Shown: one piece after another, positions 38,329 through 46,511 of the stretch
Position numbering within the stretch: position 1 is the stretch's first letter
Layout of the letters: every line of letters begins with the position of its first letter
Assembly: GCF_009649175.1 (NCBI RefSeq)
Contig: NZ_WJPO01000004.1
Span: 103,504 to 167,503 of the forward strand
DNA length: 64,000 nt
Direction: 5' to 3'
Source: Rhodovulum strictum
GTDB taxonomy: Bacteria > Pseudomonadota > Alphaproteobacteria > Rhodobacterales > Rhodobacteraceae
The notes under the pieces: model-generated
The model's database searches: none
Seen by the model: the letters and a program-made list of their open reading frames with translations, nothing else
What the model was told of the DNA's origin: nothing
Translations under genes and position numbers: made by a program

Positions 38329-39126
38329 ATGCGCCTGAGGATCAGCCACACCACCCGCTACCGCTTCGAGAACCCGGTGACCTACGGCTTGCAGCAATTG
38401 CGCAAGACGCCCAAGACCAGCCGCCAGCAGACTGTCCTGCGCTGGGAAACCTCGGTCGAGGGTGGCCGCAAGGAACTGTCCTTCGAGGATCACCACCACA
38501 ATGTCGTCGAACTCATCAGCTTCGAGCGCGACGCAACCGAACTGACCGTGCGCTCCGAAGGCGAGGTCGAGATCGCCGAGACCCATGGCGTCGTCGGCCC
38601 CCATCGCGGCCCCGCGCCGCTCTGGCTTTACCGCCGGGCGACGGCGCGCACGCGGGCGGGCACGGGCTGCCGGGCGCTTCTGCGCGAGGTCGAGGGCGGC
38701 ACCGATCTTGACCGGCTGCACGGGCTGTCGCGGCGGATCCTGGGCGCCGTCGCCTACGAGACCGGCATCTCGCATCCCGACTGGACCGCCGAGGAAGCCG
38801 TGGCCGAGGGCCGCGGGGTCTGTCAGGACCACGCCCATGTCTTCATCGCCTGCGCCCGCGAAATGGGCTTTCCGGCACGCTATGTCTCGGGCTATCTGCG
38901 CATGGACGACCGCGACGGTCAGGACGCGATGCATGCCTGGGCCGAAGCCCATGTCGAGGGGCTGGGCTGGGTCGGGTTCGACGTGTCGAACGGCATCTCG
39001 CCCGATATCCGCTATGTGCGCGTCGCCACCGGGCTTGACTATGCCGAGGCGGCACCCGTAACCGGCACGCGGATCGGCGGCGCGGGCGAGGCGCTGTCGG
39101 TCGAAATCGAAGTCGCGCAGCAATAG
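38329..39126 (+). CDS. transglutaminase-like cysteine protease (Anbu operon)
   Basis: A 265-residue protein with an N-terminal beta-rich transglutaminase-associated region (MRLRISHTTRYRFENPV) and a C-terminal transglutaminase fold with the Cys-His-Asp triad in GVCQDHAHVFI, MHAWAEAHV and GFDVSNG. A GTG at 38320 overlapping the previous stop is an alternative start that adds three residues. Expected to cleave or form peptide or isopeptide bonds. Confidence 0.92.
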   Translation: MRLRISHTTRYRFENPVTYGLQQLRKTPKTSRQQTVLRWETSVEGGRKELSFEDHHHNVVELISFERDATELTVRSEGEVEIAETHGVVGPHRGPAPLWLYRRATARTRAGTGCRALLREVEGGTDLDRLHGLSRRILGAVAYETGISHPDWTAEEAVAEGRGVCQDHAHVFIACAREMGFPARYVSGYLRMDDRDGQDAMHAWAEAHVEGLGWVGFDVSNGISPDIRYVRVATGLDYAEAAPVTGTRIGGAGEALSVEIEVAQQ

Positions 39127-39149
39127 CTGGGCAGGAAACGGGACGGGCA

Positions 39150-39893
39150 ATGACCTATTGCGTCGGGATGATGCTGGATTGCGGGCTGGTGATGATGGCC
39201 GATACCCGCACCAATGCGGGGATGGACAACATCTCGACCTTCCGCAAGCTCTTTACCTGGGAGGTGCCGGGCGACCGCGTGCTGATCCTGATGACCGCGG
39301 GCAACCTGGCCACCACCCAGGCCGTGGTCAGCCTGCTGGACGAGCGCACCAAGGCCCATGGCGAGCGCGACCCCTCGATCTACGAGGTGCCCTCGATGTT
39401 CCAGGCCGCGCGGCTGGTGGCGGACACGTTGCGCACCGTGATTGCAAGCCATGCCGATGCCGGGCAGCGCGCCGACACCACCTTCAACGCCACGCTGATC
39501 CTGGCGGGCCAGATCAAGGGCGGCCCGGTGCGGCTGTTCCTGATCTATCCCGAGGGCAATTTCATCGAGGCCGGCAGCGACACGCCCTTCTTCCAGATCG
39601 GCGAGACGAAATATGGCCGCCCGATCCTGGTGCGCGCCTTCGACCGGACGATGAACTTCGAACGGGCGGTCAAGCTGTTGCTGGTCAGCTTCGACAGCAC
39701 GGTCAAGGCCAACCTCTCGGTCGGCCCGCCCTTCGATCTGCAACTCTACAAGGCCGACAGCCTGATGCTGGAGCCCAAGATCCGCATCGCGGCGGACGCG
39801 CCCTATTATCAGGCGATCTCGGCAGGCTGGGGCGAGGCGCTCAAGACCGCGCTGGACAGCCTGCCCGATTTCGACCCCTGCCCGCAGGTCTAG
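39150..39893 (+). CDS. Anbu proteasome-like peptidase
   Basis: A 247-residue member of the proteasome-related Anbu family (T1-type). After Met removal the N-terminus is Thr (MTYCVG), the predicted nucleophile, with Asp in MMADTRTN and Lys in FRKLFTW as the usual helpers. Anbu particles assemble into an open helical-ring architecture. The cluster with ATP-grasp, alpha-E and transglutaminase is conserved and suggests it processes what those proteins make. No hslV or 20S genes are in the window. Confidence 0.92.
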   Translation: MTYCVGMMLDCGLVMMADTRTNAGMDNISTFRKLFTWEVPGDRVLILMTAGNLATTQAVVSLLDERTKAHGERDPSIYEVPSMFQAARLVADTLRTVIASHADAGQRADTTFNATLILAGQIKGGPVRLFLIYPEGNFIEAGSDTPFFQIGETKYGRPILVRAFDRTMNFERAVKLLLVSFDSTVKANLSVGPPFDLQLYKADSLMLEPKIRIAADAPYYQAISAGWGEALKTALDSLPDFDPCPQV

Positions 39894-39899
39894 GCGGGC

Positions 39900-41519
39900 T
39901 CAGCGGCGGCGCAGCACCGCCGAGATCGGCGCCAGCGTCACCGCCTGGGCCTCGGCCTCCAGCGCCCAGGAATAAAGCGCGGTCACCGTGTCGGCGTAGC
40001 TATGCCCGACCATCACGACATGGCCATCCTGCCGCGCCTTGAACACCGCGCGGTCAAGCATCCGGCGGATCGTCGGCGCGTTCGGGCGGGCCTCGTCGAT
40101 CAGGCGGAACACGGTCGCCTGCGGCACCCCCGCCTGTCCCGCCAGCCGCGCCGCGCTGTTCAGCCCGCGGTCATAGCTGACCAGCCCATGCCCGGTTTCC
40201 CCGGCAAAGGCCACCATCTGCGCTGTCAGCGCCCGGTCATCCTGAAACCCGGCCCCGGCCACATCCATCACCGCCACTGCCCGCTCAAGCGGCGCCTGAT
40301 GCGCGGCCAGCGTGACCTCCAGATCGGCGGGCGTCGCACCGGGCGGCAGCCCCGTGGCCAGAACCACCACCTCGTAGCCCGCGGCGCGATAGGCGGCGAT
40401 CGCCTCCTCGGCATCGGGGCGGGCCGGATCGACCGCAAAGGTCACCGGGAAGGAAAAGGTCGTCAACGCCGCGCGCTCAAGCCCCTGTTCGCCCGCGTCG
40501 ATCAGGATCACCGAGAACAGCGGACGCCCCGGCGCGGGCTGGAACGCCACCGCGTTGCGGGCCAGCGCACCAAGCCCCTCGCGCGGGGCGGCGGTTGGAA
40601 CCTCGGCCACGTCTTCCGCCGGGGCCTCGGGCTCGGGGGCCTGCGCAGCGGGCTGGCCGATGCGGGGGCCGGGCAGCGCGATCCCGCCTTCGGGCGCAGG
40701 CAGGCGCAGCGCGCCCACCGGGGCGGTCTCGGGCATAGCGGCCATGCCGCTGCCCTCGGCCGGGGCTTCGGGCGCGGCGGGCAACGGGCGCACGCGCGGC
40801 AGCGCCGCTTCGGGTGCCTGCGCCGCGATGGCCGCTTCGGTCTCTGCGGGGGCGGGCCGTTCTGCGGCCACGCGATCCTCGGGTTCGGCCGGGATCGCGG
40901 CCCCCTCTGCCGCCGGACCGTCTGCCGCAGCCTCCCGGGACGGCGCGGCGGGCAGCGGCGTCGGGCGCAGCGCGACCGGCCCAGTGGCCGCAGGCGATGG
41001 CAGGACAGGCTCATCCGCCGCCAGATCGGGCGGCGCCTCGGCCGAAAGCGGGGGCGCCAGCCCGTCGGGGCCCGTCGTCACCGGCGCAGGCGCGGCGATG
41101 GGCGCGGTGTCAAGCTGCGGCGCCTCGACCGGGGCACCGCCGGGCTCGGGGCCGCGCACCGGGGGCGCGCCGGGCAGACCGGTATCGGTCTCGGGCAGGC
41201 TGGCCTCCTGGTCGGGGGGGCGGCGGTTGAACTCGGATCCGGGCGGCAATTCGATATCGGTGGCAGGCGCGGTTCCCGGCGCGGCCACGATGGCGGGCCG
41301 GTCCAGCACCGGCCGGGGCAAGGGCTCGGGCATGTCGGCGGGCGCAAGCGTCTGCGAGGGCGGCGCCTCGGGCCGGCTGGCAAGCCCGGGCATGGCTGGC
41401 GCATCCGGTCCGGACGGCCGCGTGCCTGCGGGCGGTGGAACGACCAGCACCGCCACGACCAGAACCAGCCCGGTGACCACGATCCCCCAGACGATCCCGC
41501 CGAACAGCCCCCTGCCCAT
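39900..41519 (-). CDS. divergent polysaccharide deacetylase family protein
   Basis: A 539-residue protein. One membrane helix near the N-terminus (GLFGGIVWGIVVTGLVLVVA) anchors a long Pro/Ala-rich, low-complexity periplasmic region (about 40-310). The C-terminal third is the divergent deacetylase domain (former DUF610, YibQ-like): LFSVILIDAGEQGLERAAL, VMDVAGAGFQDDRALTAQM and GHVVMVGHSYADTV. The ATG at 41519 has a GGAG site and gives a proper anchor; the longer open frame is antisense spacer. Probable wall or polysaccharide role. Divergent from trpG. Confidence 0.8.
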   Translation of the reverse strand: MGRGLFGGIVWGIVVTGLVLVVAVLVVPPPAGTRPSGPDAPAMPGLASRPEAPPSQTLAPADMPEPLPRPVLDRPAIVAAPGTAPATDIELPPGSEFNRRPPDQEASLPETDTGLPGAPPVRGPEPGGAPVEAPQLDTAPIAAPAPVTTGPDGLAPPLSAEAPPDLAADEPVLPSPAATGPVALRPTPLPAAPSREAAADGPAAEGAAIPAEPEDRVAAERPAPAETEAAIAAQAPEAALPRVRPLPAAPEAPAEGSGMAAMPETAPVGALRLPAPEGGIALPGPRIGQPAAQAPEPEAPAEDVAEVPTAAPREGLGALARNAVAFQPAPGRPLFSVILIDAGEQGLERAALTTFSFPVTFAVDPARPDAEEAIAAYRAAGYEVVVLATGLPPGATPADLEVTLAAHQAPLERAVAVMDVAGAGFQDDRALTAQMVAFAGETGHGLVSYDRGLNSAARLAGQAGVPQATVFRLIDEARPNAPTIRRMLDRAVFKARQDGHVVMVGHSYADTVTALYSWALEAEAQAVTLAPISAVLRRR

Positions 41520-41673
41520 GCTGCACTCCTTCGGTATGCGGCTTGCCGCTTCTTGCCTTCTGCCTCGCGCGGGGATTTGCCCGCGCCGCCGCCCCTTGAC
41601 CGGGGCGCACCGCTCTGAGCATGTATAGCCCGACCCGCACCCGGGTTCACCCCCTTTCGCTTGTGGCGCGACC

Positions 41674-42255
41674 ATGCTTCTTCTGATCGACAATTACGAC
41701 AGCTTCACCTGGAACCTCGTGCATTACCTGGGCGAACTGGGCGCCGAGGCGACGGTGGTGCGCAACGATGCGATGGATGTGCAGCAGGCGATGGCGCTGA
41801 ACCCCTCGGCCATCGTGCTCTCGCCCGGCCCCTGCGATCCGGCACAGGCGGGGATTTGCCTCGCGCTCACGAAAGCCGCGGCCGAGACCGCAACGCCGCT
41901 GATGGGCGTCTGCCTCGGCCACCAGACCATCGGCGAGGCGTTCGGCGGCCGCGTGGTGCGCGCCGGCGAGATCGTGCATGGCAAGATGGGCCGGATCGAG
42001 CATGACGCCACCGGCGTCTTTGCCGGGCTGCCCTCGCCATTCCAGGCCACGCGCTATCATTCGCTGATCGTCGAACGCGAAACCCTGCCCGATTGCCTTG
42101 TGGCCAATGCCTGGCTGGCGGACGGCACGATCATGGGCCTGCGCCACCGCACGCTGCCGATCCATGGCGTGCAGTTCCACCCCGAAAGCATAGCCTCGGA
42201 ACATGGCCATGCGCTGCTCAGGAACTTCCTGCAAACCGTGAAGGAGCCCGCATGA
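41674..42255 (+). CDS. trpG: anthranilate synthase component II (glutamine amidotransferase)
   Basis: A 193-residue class I amidotransferase giving ammonia to TrpE. The catalytic Cys is in [15 protein letters not shown] and the His/Glu in [30 protein letters not shown] opens it. The start of a trpGDC run; trpE is not in the window, so it is presumably elsewhere. Weak ribosome site before the ATG. Overlaps trpD by four bases. Confidence 0.95.
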   Translation: MLLLIDNYDSFTWNLVHYLGELGAEATVVRNDAMDVQQAMALNPSAIVLSPGPCDPAQAGICLALTKAAAETATPLMGVCLGHQTIGEAFGGRVVRAGEIVHGKMGRIEHDATGVFAGLPSPFQATRYHSLIVERETLPDCLVANAWLADGTIMGLRHRTLPIHGVQFHPESIASEHGHALLRNFLQTVKEPA

Positions 42256-43271
42256 GCGATGCGCTGAAACCGCTGATCGGCATTGCCGCCGACCGCCCGC
42301 TGACCCGGGACGAGGCGCGGATCGCGTTTCAGGCCCTGTTCGACGGCGAGGCGACGCCCAGCCAGATCGGCGGGCTTCTGATGGCGCTGCGAACGCGCGG
42401 CGAAACGGTGGACGAATTCGCCGCCGCCGCCGCCGTGATGCGCGCCAAATGCCGCAAGGTGACCGCCCCCGAGGGCGCGATGGACATCGTCGGCACCGGC
42501 GGCGACGGCAAGGGCACGCTGAACATCTCGACCGCGGCGGCCTTTGTCGTGGCGGGGGCGGGCGTGCCCGTGGCCAAGCATGGCAACCGCAATCTCAGTT
42601 CGAAATCGGGCGCGGCAGATGCGCTGAGCCAGCTTGGCATCAACGTGATGATCGGGCCGGAAATTGTTGAAAAGGCTTTGAAAGAGGTCGGCATCGGCTT
42701 CATGATGGCGCCCATGCACCACCCGGCAATGGCGCATGTCGGCCCGACCCGCGCCGAGCTTGGCACGCGCACGATCTTCAACATCCTCGGCCCGCTGACC
42801 AACCCCGCGGGGGTCAAGCGGCAACTGACCGGCGCCTTTTCCCGCACGCTGATCCGCCCGATGGCCGAGACGCTGGCGGCGCTGGGCTCCGAAGCGGCCT
42901 GGCTGGTCCATGGCAGCGACGGCACCGACGAGCTTGCGATTTCGGGCATTTCCCATGTCGCGATGCTTGAGGGCGGCGCAGTGACCGAACGCGAGCTGCA
43001 CCCCGAGGAGGCCGGCCTGCCCGAACACCCCTTCGAGGCGATCCTCGGCGGCACCCCCGAACACAACGCCCGCGCCTTCGGCGCGCTGCTGGACGGCGAA
43101 CCGTCCGCCTATCGCGACGCGGTGCTGCTGAACGCCGCCGCCGCGCTGGTCGTCGCAAGCCACGCAAAGACCCTGCGCGAAGGCGTTGAAATGGCATCCG
43201 AAAGCATAGATTCCGGCGCCGCGAAAGCCAAGGTGCGCGGACTTGCCCAGATCACATCGGAGACGGCATGA
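42252..43271 (+). CDS. trpD: anthranilate phosphoribosyltransferase
   Basis: The 339-residue enzyme adds phosphoribosyl to anthranilate. Motifs: [20 protein letters not shown] (pyrophosphate loop), [18 protein letters not shown] and [13 protein letters not shown]. The start ATGA overlaps trpG. Part of the trpGDC run and overlaps trpC in the same way. Confidence 0.96.
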   Translation: MSDALKPLIGIAADRPLTRDEARIAFQALFDGEATPSQIGGLLMALRTRGETVDEFAAAAAVMRAKCRKVTAPEGAMDIVGTGGDGKGTLNISTAAAFVVAGAGVPVAKHGNRNLSSKSGAADALSQLGINVMIGPEIVEKALKEVGIGFMMAPMHHPAMAHVGPTRAELGTRTIFNILGPLTNPAGVKRQLTGAFSRTLIRPMAETLAALGSEAAWLVHGSDGTDELAISGISHVAMLEGGAVTERELHPEEAGLPEHPFEAILGGTPEHNARAFGALLDGEPSAYRDAVLLNAAAALVVASHAKTLREGVEMASESIDSGAAKAKVRGLAQITSETA

Positions 43272-44077
43272 GCCAGACCATCCTCGACCGCATAAAGGCC
43301 TACAAGCTGGAGGAAATCGCCGCCGACAAGGCCGCGCATCCGCTCTCCGAGGTCGAGGCCGCGGCAAAGGCCGCGCCTCCCGTCCGCCCCTTTGCGGCGG
43401 CCCTGCACCGGGCGGCGCAGCGCGGCTATGGGCTGATCGCCGAAATCAAGAAGGCCAGCCCGTCCAAGGGCTTGATCCGCGAGGATTTCGACCCGCCCGC
43501 ACTGGCCCGGGCCTATGAGGCGGGCGGCGCGACCTGTCTTTCGGTGCTGACCGACACGCCGTCCTTCCAGGGTGCCAAGGCGTATCTGGAAGCGGCGCGT
43601 GCGGCGGTCGGCCTGCCCTGTCTGCGCAAGGATTTCATGTATGACACCTACCAGGTCGCCGAGGCGCGCGCGCTGGGGGCGGATTGCATCCTGATCATCA
43701 TGGCCAGCGTCTCGGACGCCCAGGCCGCCGAACTGGAAGCTGCCGCGACCGAGTGGGGCATGGATGCGCTGATCGAGGTGCATGACGCCCCAGAGCTTGA
43801 CCGGGCCTGCGTGCTGAAATCCGGACTTATCGGCATAAACAACCGCAATCTCAACACGTTCGAGACAAGTCTTGATACAACGCGTCAACTTGTGCGCCGC
43901 GTGCCCGAGGGGCGCCAGATCGTCAGCGAATCCGGGCTGAACAGCCCCGAGGATCTGGCCGAGATGGCGCGCTATGGCGTGCGCAGCTTCCTGATCGGCG
44001 AAAGCCTGATGCGCCAGCCCGATGTCACCGCCGCCACCCGGGCGCTGTTGGCCAATCCGGCGATGGGCGCGCATTGA
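43268..44077 (+). CDS. trpC: indole-3-glycerol phosphate synthase
   Basis: A 269-residue TIM-barrel enzyme closing the indole ring. Seen: [14 protein letters not shown] (with catalytic Lys), [35 protein letters not shown] and [13 protein letters not shown] stand-alone TrpC without fused TrpF. Overlaps moaC by one base, joining tryptophan and molybdenum cofactor genes in one transcript. Confidence 0.96.
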   Translation: MSQTILDRIKAYKLEEIAADKAAHPLSEVEAAAKAAPPVRPFAAALHRAAQRGYGLIAEIKKASPSKGLIREDFDPPALARAYEAGGATCLSVLTDTPSFQGAKAYLEAARAAVGLPCLRKDFMYDTYQVAEARALGADCILIIMASVSDAQAAELEAAATEWGMDALIEVHDAPELDRACVLKSGLIGINNRNLNTFETSLDTTRQLVRRVPEGRQIVSESGLNSPEDLAEMARYGVRSFLIGESLMRQPDVTAATRALLANPAMGAH

Positions 44078-44556
44078 TGGCGGGTCTTACCCATTTCGAC
44101 GCCGAGGGCCGGGCGCATATGGTCGATGTGTCCGGCAAGCCCGTGACCGCACGGCTGGCAATGGCCGAGGGATGGATAAGGATGGCGCCGGAAACGCTTG
44201 ATATCGTTTGCGAAGGCCGGGCGAACAAGGGGGATGTTCTGGGCGTGGCGCGGCTGGCGGGCATCATGGGCGCCAAGCAGACCGCAGCACTTATCCCGCT
44301 CTGCCATCCGCTGCCGGTGACCAATGTCGCGCTCGACCTGACCCCCGACCCCGCGCTGCCCGGCATCCGCATCGCCGCGACCGTGCGCACCACCGGCCAG
44401 ACCGGCGTCGAGATGGAGGCGCTGACCGCCGTCTCGGTCGCGGCGCTGACGATCTACGACATGCTCAAGGCCGCCGAAAAGGGCATGGAGATCGGCGGCA
44501 TCCGCCTGACGCTCAAGGAGGGCGGCAAGTCGGGCCGCTACGAGGCCGGCGCATGA
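44077..44556 (+). CDS. moaC: cyclic pyranopterin monophosphate synthase MoaC
   Basis: Second step of molybdenum cofactor synthesis: it converts the MoaA product to cPMP. The 159-residue protein has the [23 protein letters not shown] core, [13 protein letters not shown] and the catalytic-lysine region [16 protein letters not shown]. The ATG at 44077 overlaps the trpC stop; a TTG three bases earlier is unnecessary. Overlaps moeA by four bases. Confidence 0.96.
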   Translation: MAGLTHFDAEGRAHMVDVSGKPVTARLAMAEGWIRMAPETLDIVCEGRANKGDVLGVARLAGIMGAKQTAALIPLCHPLPVTNVALDLTPDPALPGIRIAATVRTTGQTGVEMEALTAVSVAALTIYDMLKAAEKGMEIGGIRLTLKEGGKSGRYEAGA

Positions 44557-45725
44557 TCACGGTCGAGGAGGCCCTTGCCCGGGTCTGCGCCCTGGTCGCC
44601 CCCCTGCCGGTCGAGGATGTGCCGCTGGCGCAGGCTGCGGGCCGCGTGCTGGCCCGCCCGGTCGCCGCCCGCCTGACCCAGCCGCCCTTCGACACCTCGG
44701 CCATGGATGGCTACGCGATTGCCGAAGCCGATGCCCGGCCCGGCGCCGTTCTGGACGTGATCGGCCTGTCGCGCGCGGGCGAAGGCTTTGGCGGCACGCT
44801 TGGCCGCGGGCAGGCGGTGCGCATCTTCACCGGCGCCCCGGTGCCGCGCGGTGCCGCGCGCGTGGTGATCCAGGAGGATGTCACGCGCGCGGGCGACCGG
44901 ATCACGCTGGGCGAACGGCTGGACCGCGGCACCAACATCCGCCCCGCGGGCGCCGATTTCACGCTGGGCGACACGATACCTGCGCCGCGCCGGTTGCGGT
45001 CTGCCGATCTGGCGCTGGCCGCCGCGATGAACCTGCCCGCCCTGCCCGTCCACCGCCGCCCCGATGTCGCGATCATCGCCACCGGCGACGAGCTGGTGAT
45101 GCCGGGCGAGGCGCCGGGTCCCGACCAGATCGTCGCGTCCAACGGCTTCGGGCTCAAGGCCATGGTCGAGGCCGAGGGCGGCATCGGGCGGCTTCTGCCG
45201 ATCGCGCGCGATACCGAAGCCTCGCTGCAAACCGTCTTCGGGCTGGCCGAGGGGGCCGATCTGATCGTGACCATCGGCGGCGCCTCGGTGGGCGATCACG
45301 ACCTTGTCGGCAAGGTGGCGGCCGGTCTGGGCATGGAACAATCCTTCTACAAGGTCGCGATGCGGCCGGGCAAGCCGCTGATGGCAGGCCGGATGGGCAA
45401 GGCGGCGATGATCGGACTGCCCGGCAACCCGGTCTCGGCGCTGGTCTGCGCGCATCTGTTCCTGCTGCCCGCGCTGCGCGTGATGCAGGGCCTGCCCGCC
45501 GCCCCCGCCCCGCGCCTGACCGGGCGGCTGGCCTGCGATCTGGACGCCAACGGCCCGCGCGAACATTACATGCGCGCCCGGATCACCGCGGACGGGCTTG
45601 CCCCCTTCGACCGGCAGGACAGCGCGCTTCTGACGATCCTTTCCGAGGCCGACGCACTGATCGTGCGCCCCCCGGGCGACGGACCCCGCCGTGCGGGCGA
45701 AAAGGTGGGTTATCTGCCGCTCTGA
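44553..45725 (+). CDS. moeA: molybdopterin molybdenumtransferase MoeA
   Basis: A 390-residue enzyme inserting molybdate into adenylylated molybdopterin. Motifs: [42 protein letters not shown], and [20 protein letters not shown] followed by PGNPVSALV. Last gene of the trpGDC-moaC-moeA run; the lexA promoter lies in the following 86 bases. Confidence 0.95.
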   Translation: MITVEEALARVCALVAPLPVEDVPLAQAAGRVLARPVAARLTQPPFDTSAMDGYAIAEADARPGAVLDVIGLSRAGEGFGGTLGRGQAVRIFTGAPVPRGAARVVIQEDVTRAGDRITLGERLDRGTNIRPAGADFTLGDTIPAPRRLRSADLALAAAMNLPALPVHRRPDVAIIATGDELVMPGEAPGPDQIVASNGFGLKAMVEAEGGIGRLLPIARDTEASLQTVFGLAEGADLIVTIGGASVGDHDLVGKVAAGLGMEQSFYKVAMRPGKPLMAGRMGKAAMIGLPGNPVSALVCAHLFLLPALRVMQGLPAAPAPRLTGRLACDLDANGPREHYMRARITADGLAPFDRQDSALLTILSEADALIVRPPGDGPRRAGEKVGYLPL

Positions 45726-45750
45726 CCGGGCCGCATTGCGCCGGGCGAAC

Positions 45751-45779
45751 TTGACACAAAACGGGAACATGCCTAGAAC
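45751..45779 (+). promoter_or_regulatory. lexA promoter
   Basis: TTGACA (45751-45756), 17-base spacer, TAGAAC (45774-45779): a consensus -35 and near-consensus -10, 33 bases before the lexA start. The -10 coincides with the second half of the LexA box, so bound LexA would block RNA polymerase. Confidence 0.75.
45765..45779. promoter_or_regulatory. LexA-binding SOS box (autoregulatory)
   Basis: GAAC (45765-45768), ATGCCTA, GAAC (45776-45779), the reverse complement of the alphaproteobacterial GTTC-N7-GTTC SOS box. A third GAAC at 45786-45789 follows at six bases, and a fourth lies at 45747-45750. Position over the promoter indicates LexA autorepression. Confidence 0.8.
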
Positions 45780-45811
45780 ATGGGGGAACAGGCCCATGGC
45801 GAGGATGTCCC

Positions 45812-46504
45812 ATGCTGACCCGCAAGCAACTCGACCTGCTGGAATTCATCCACAAGCGGATGCAGCGCGACGGCGTGCCCCCCTCTTTCGACGAGATGAA
45901 AGAGGCGCTGGATCTGCGCTCGAAATCGGGGATCCACCGGCTGATCACGGCGCTTGAGGAACGCGGCTTCATCCGCCGTCTGGCCCACCGCGCCCGCGCG
46001 ATCGAGATTGTCCGTCTGCCCGAGGCGCTGGAGGCCAGGGGCTTCCGCCCCATGGTGATCGAGGGCGACGGCCCGCCGCCCGCCCCGCTGCCCGGTGCGA
46101 TGGATGTGGAATCCGCAGGCGCGCTCGAGGTGCCGCTGATGGGCCGGATCGCGGCCGGTACGCCGATCGAGGCGATTTCCCATGTCTCGCATCATGTCGC
46201 GGTGCCGGGCAGCATGCTGACGGGCCGCGGGCGGCATTACGCGCTTGAGGTCAAGGGCGATTCGATGATCGAGGCGGGGATCAACGATGGCGATGTCGTG
46301 GTGATCCGCGAACAGACCACCGCCGAGAATGGCGAGATCGTGGTCGCGCTGGTCGACGATCAGGAGGCGACGCTGAAACGCTTTCGCCGCCGGGGCGACA
46401 TGATCGCGCTCGAGGCCGCGAACCCGGCCCATGAAACCCGCATCCTGCCCTCGGACCGGGTCAAGGTGCAGGGCCGTCTGGTCGGGCTGATCCGCAGCTA
46501 CTGA
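45812..46504 (+). CDS. lexA: LexA repressor
   Basis: SOS-response repressor, 230 residues. N-terminal winged helix ([20 protein letters not shown] to [18 protein letters not shown]); cleavage site Ala115-Gly116 (RIAAGTP); catalytic Ser151 (KGDSMIEAG) and Lys189 (EATLKRF). The roughly 25-residue linker before the cleavage region is longer than in E. coli, as usual in this class. Convergent with comEC. Confidence 0.96.
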   Translation: MLTRKQLDLLEFIHKRMQRDGVPPSFDEMKEALDLRSKSGIHRLITALEERGFIRRLAHRARAIEIVRLPEALEARGFRPMVIEGDGPPPAPLPGAMDVESAGALEVPLMGRIAAGTPIEAISHVSHHVAVPGSMLTGRGRHYALEVKGDSMIEAGINDGDVVVIREQTTAENGEIVVALVDDQEATLKRFRRRGDMIALEAANPAHETRILPSDRVKVQGRLVGLIRSY

Positions 46505-46511
46505 GCCGCCG

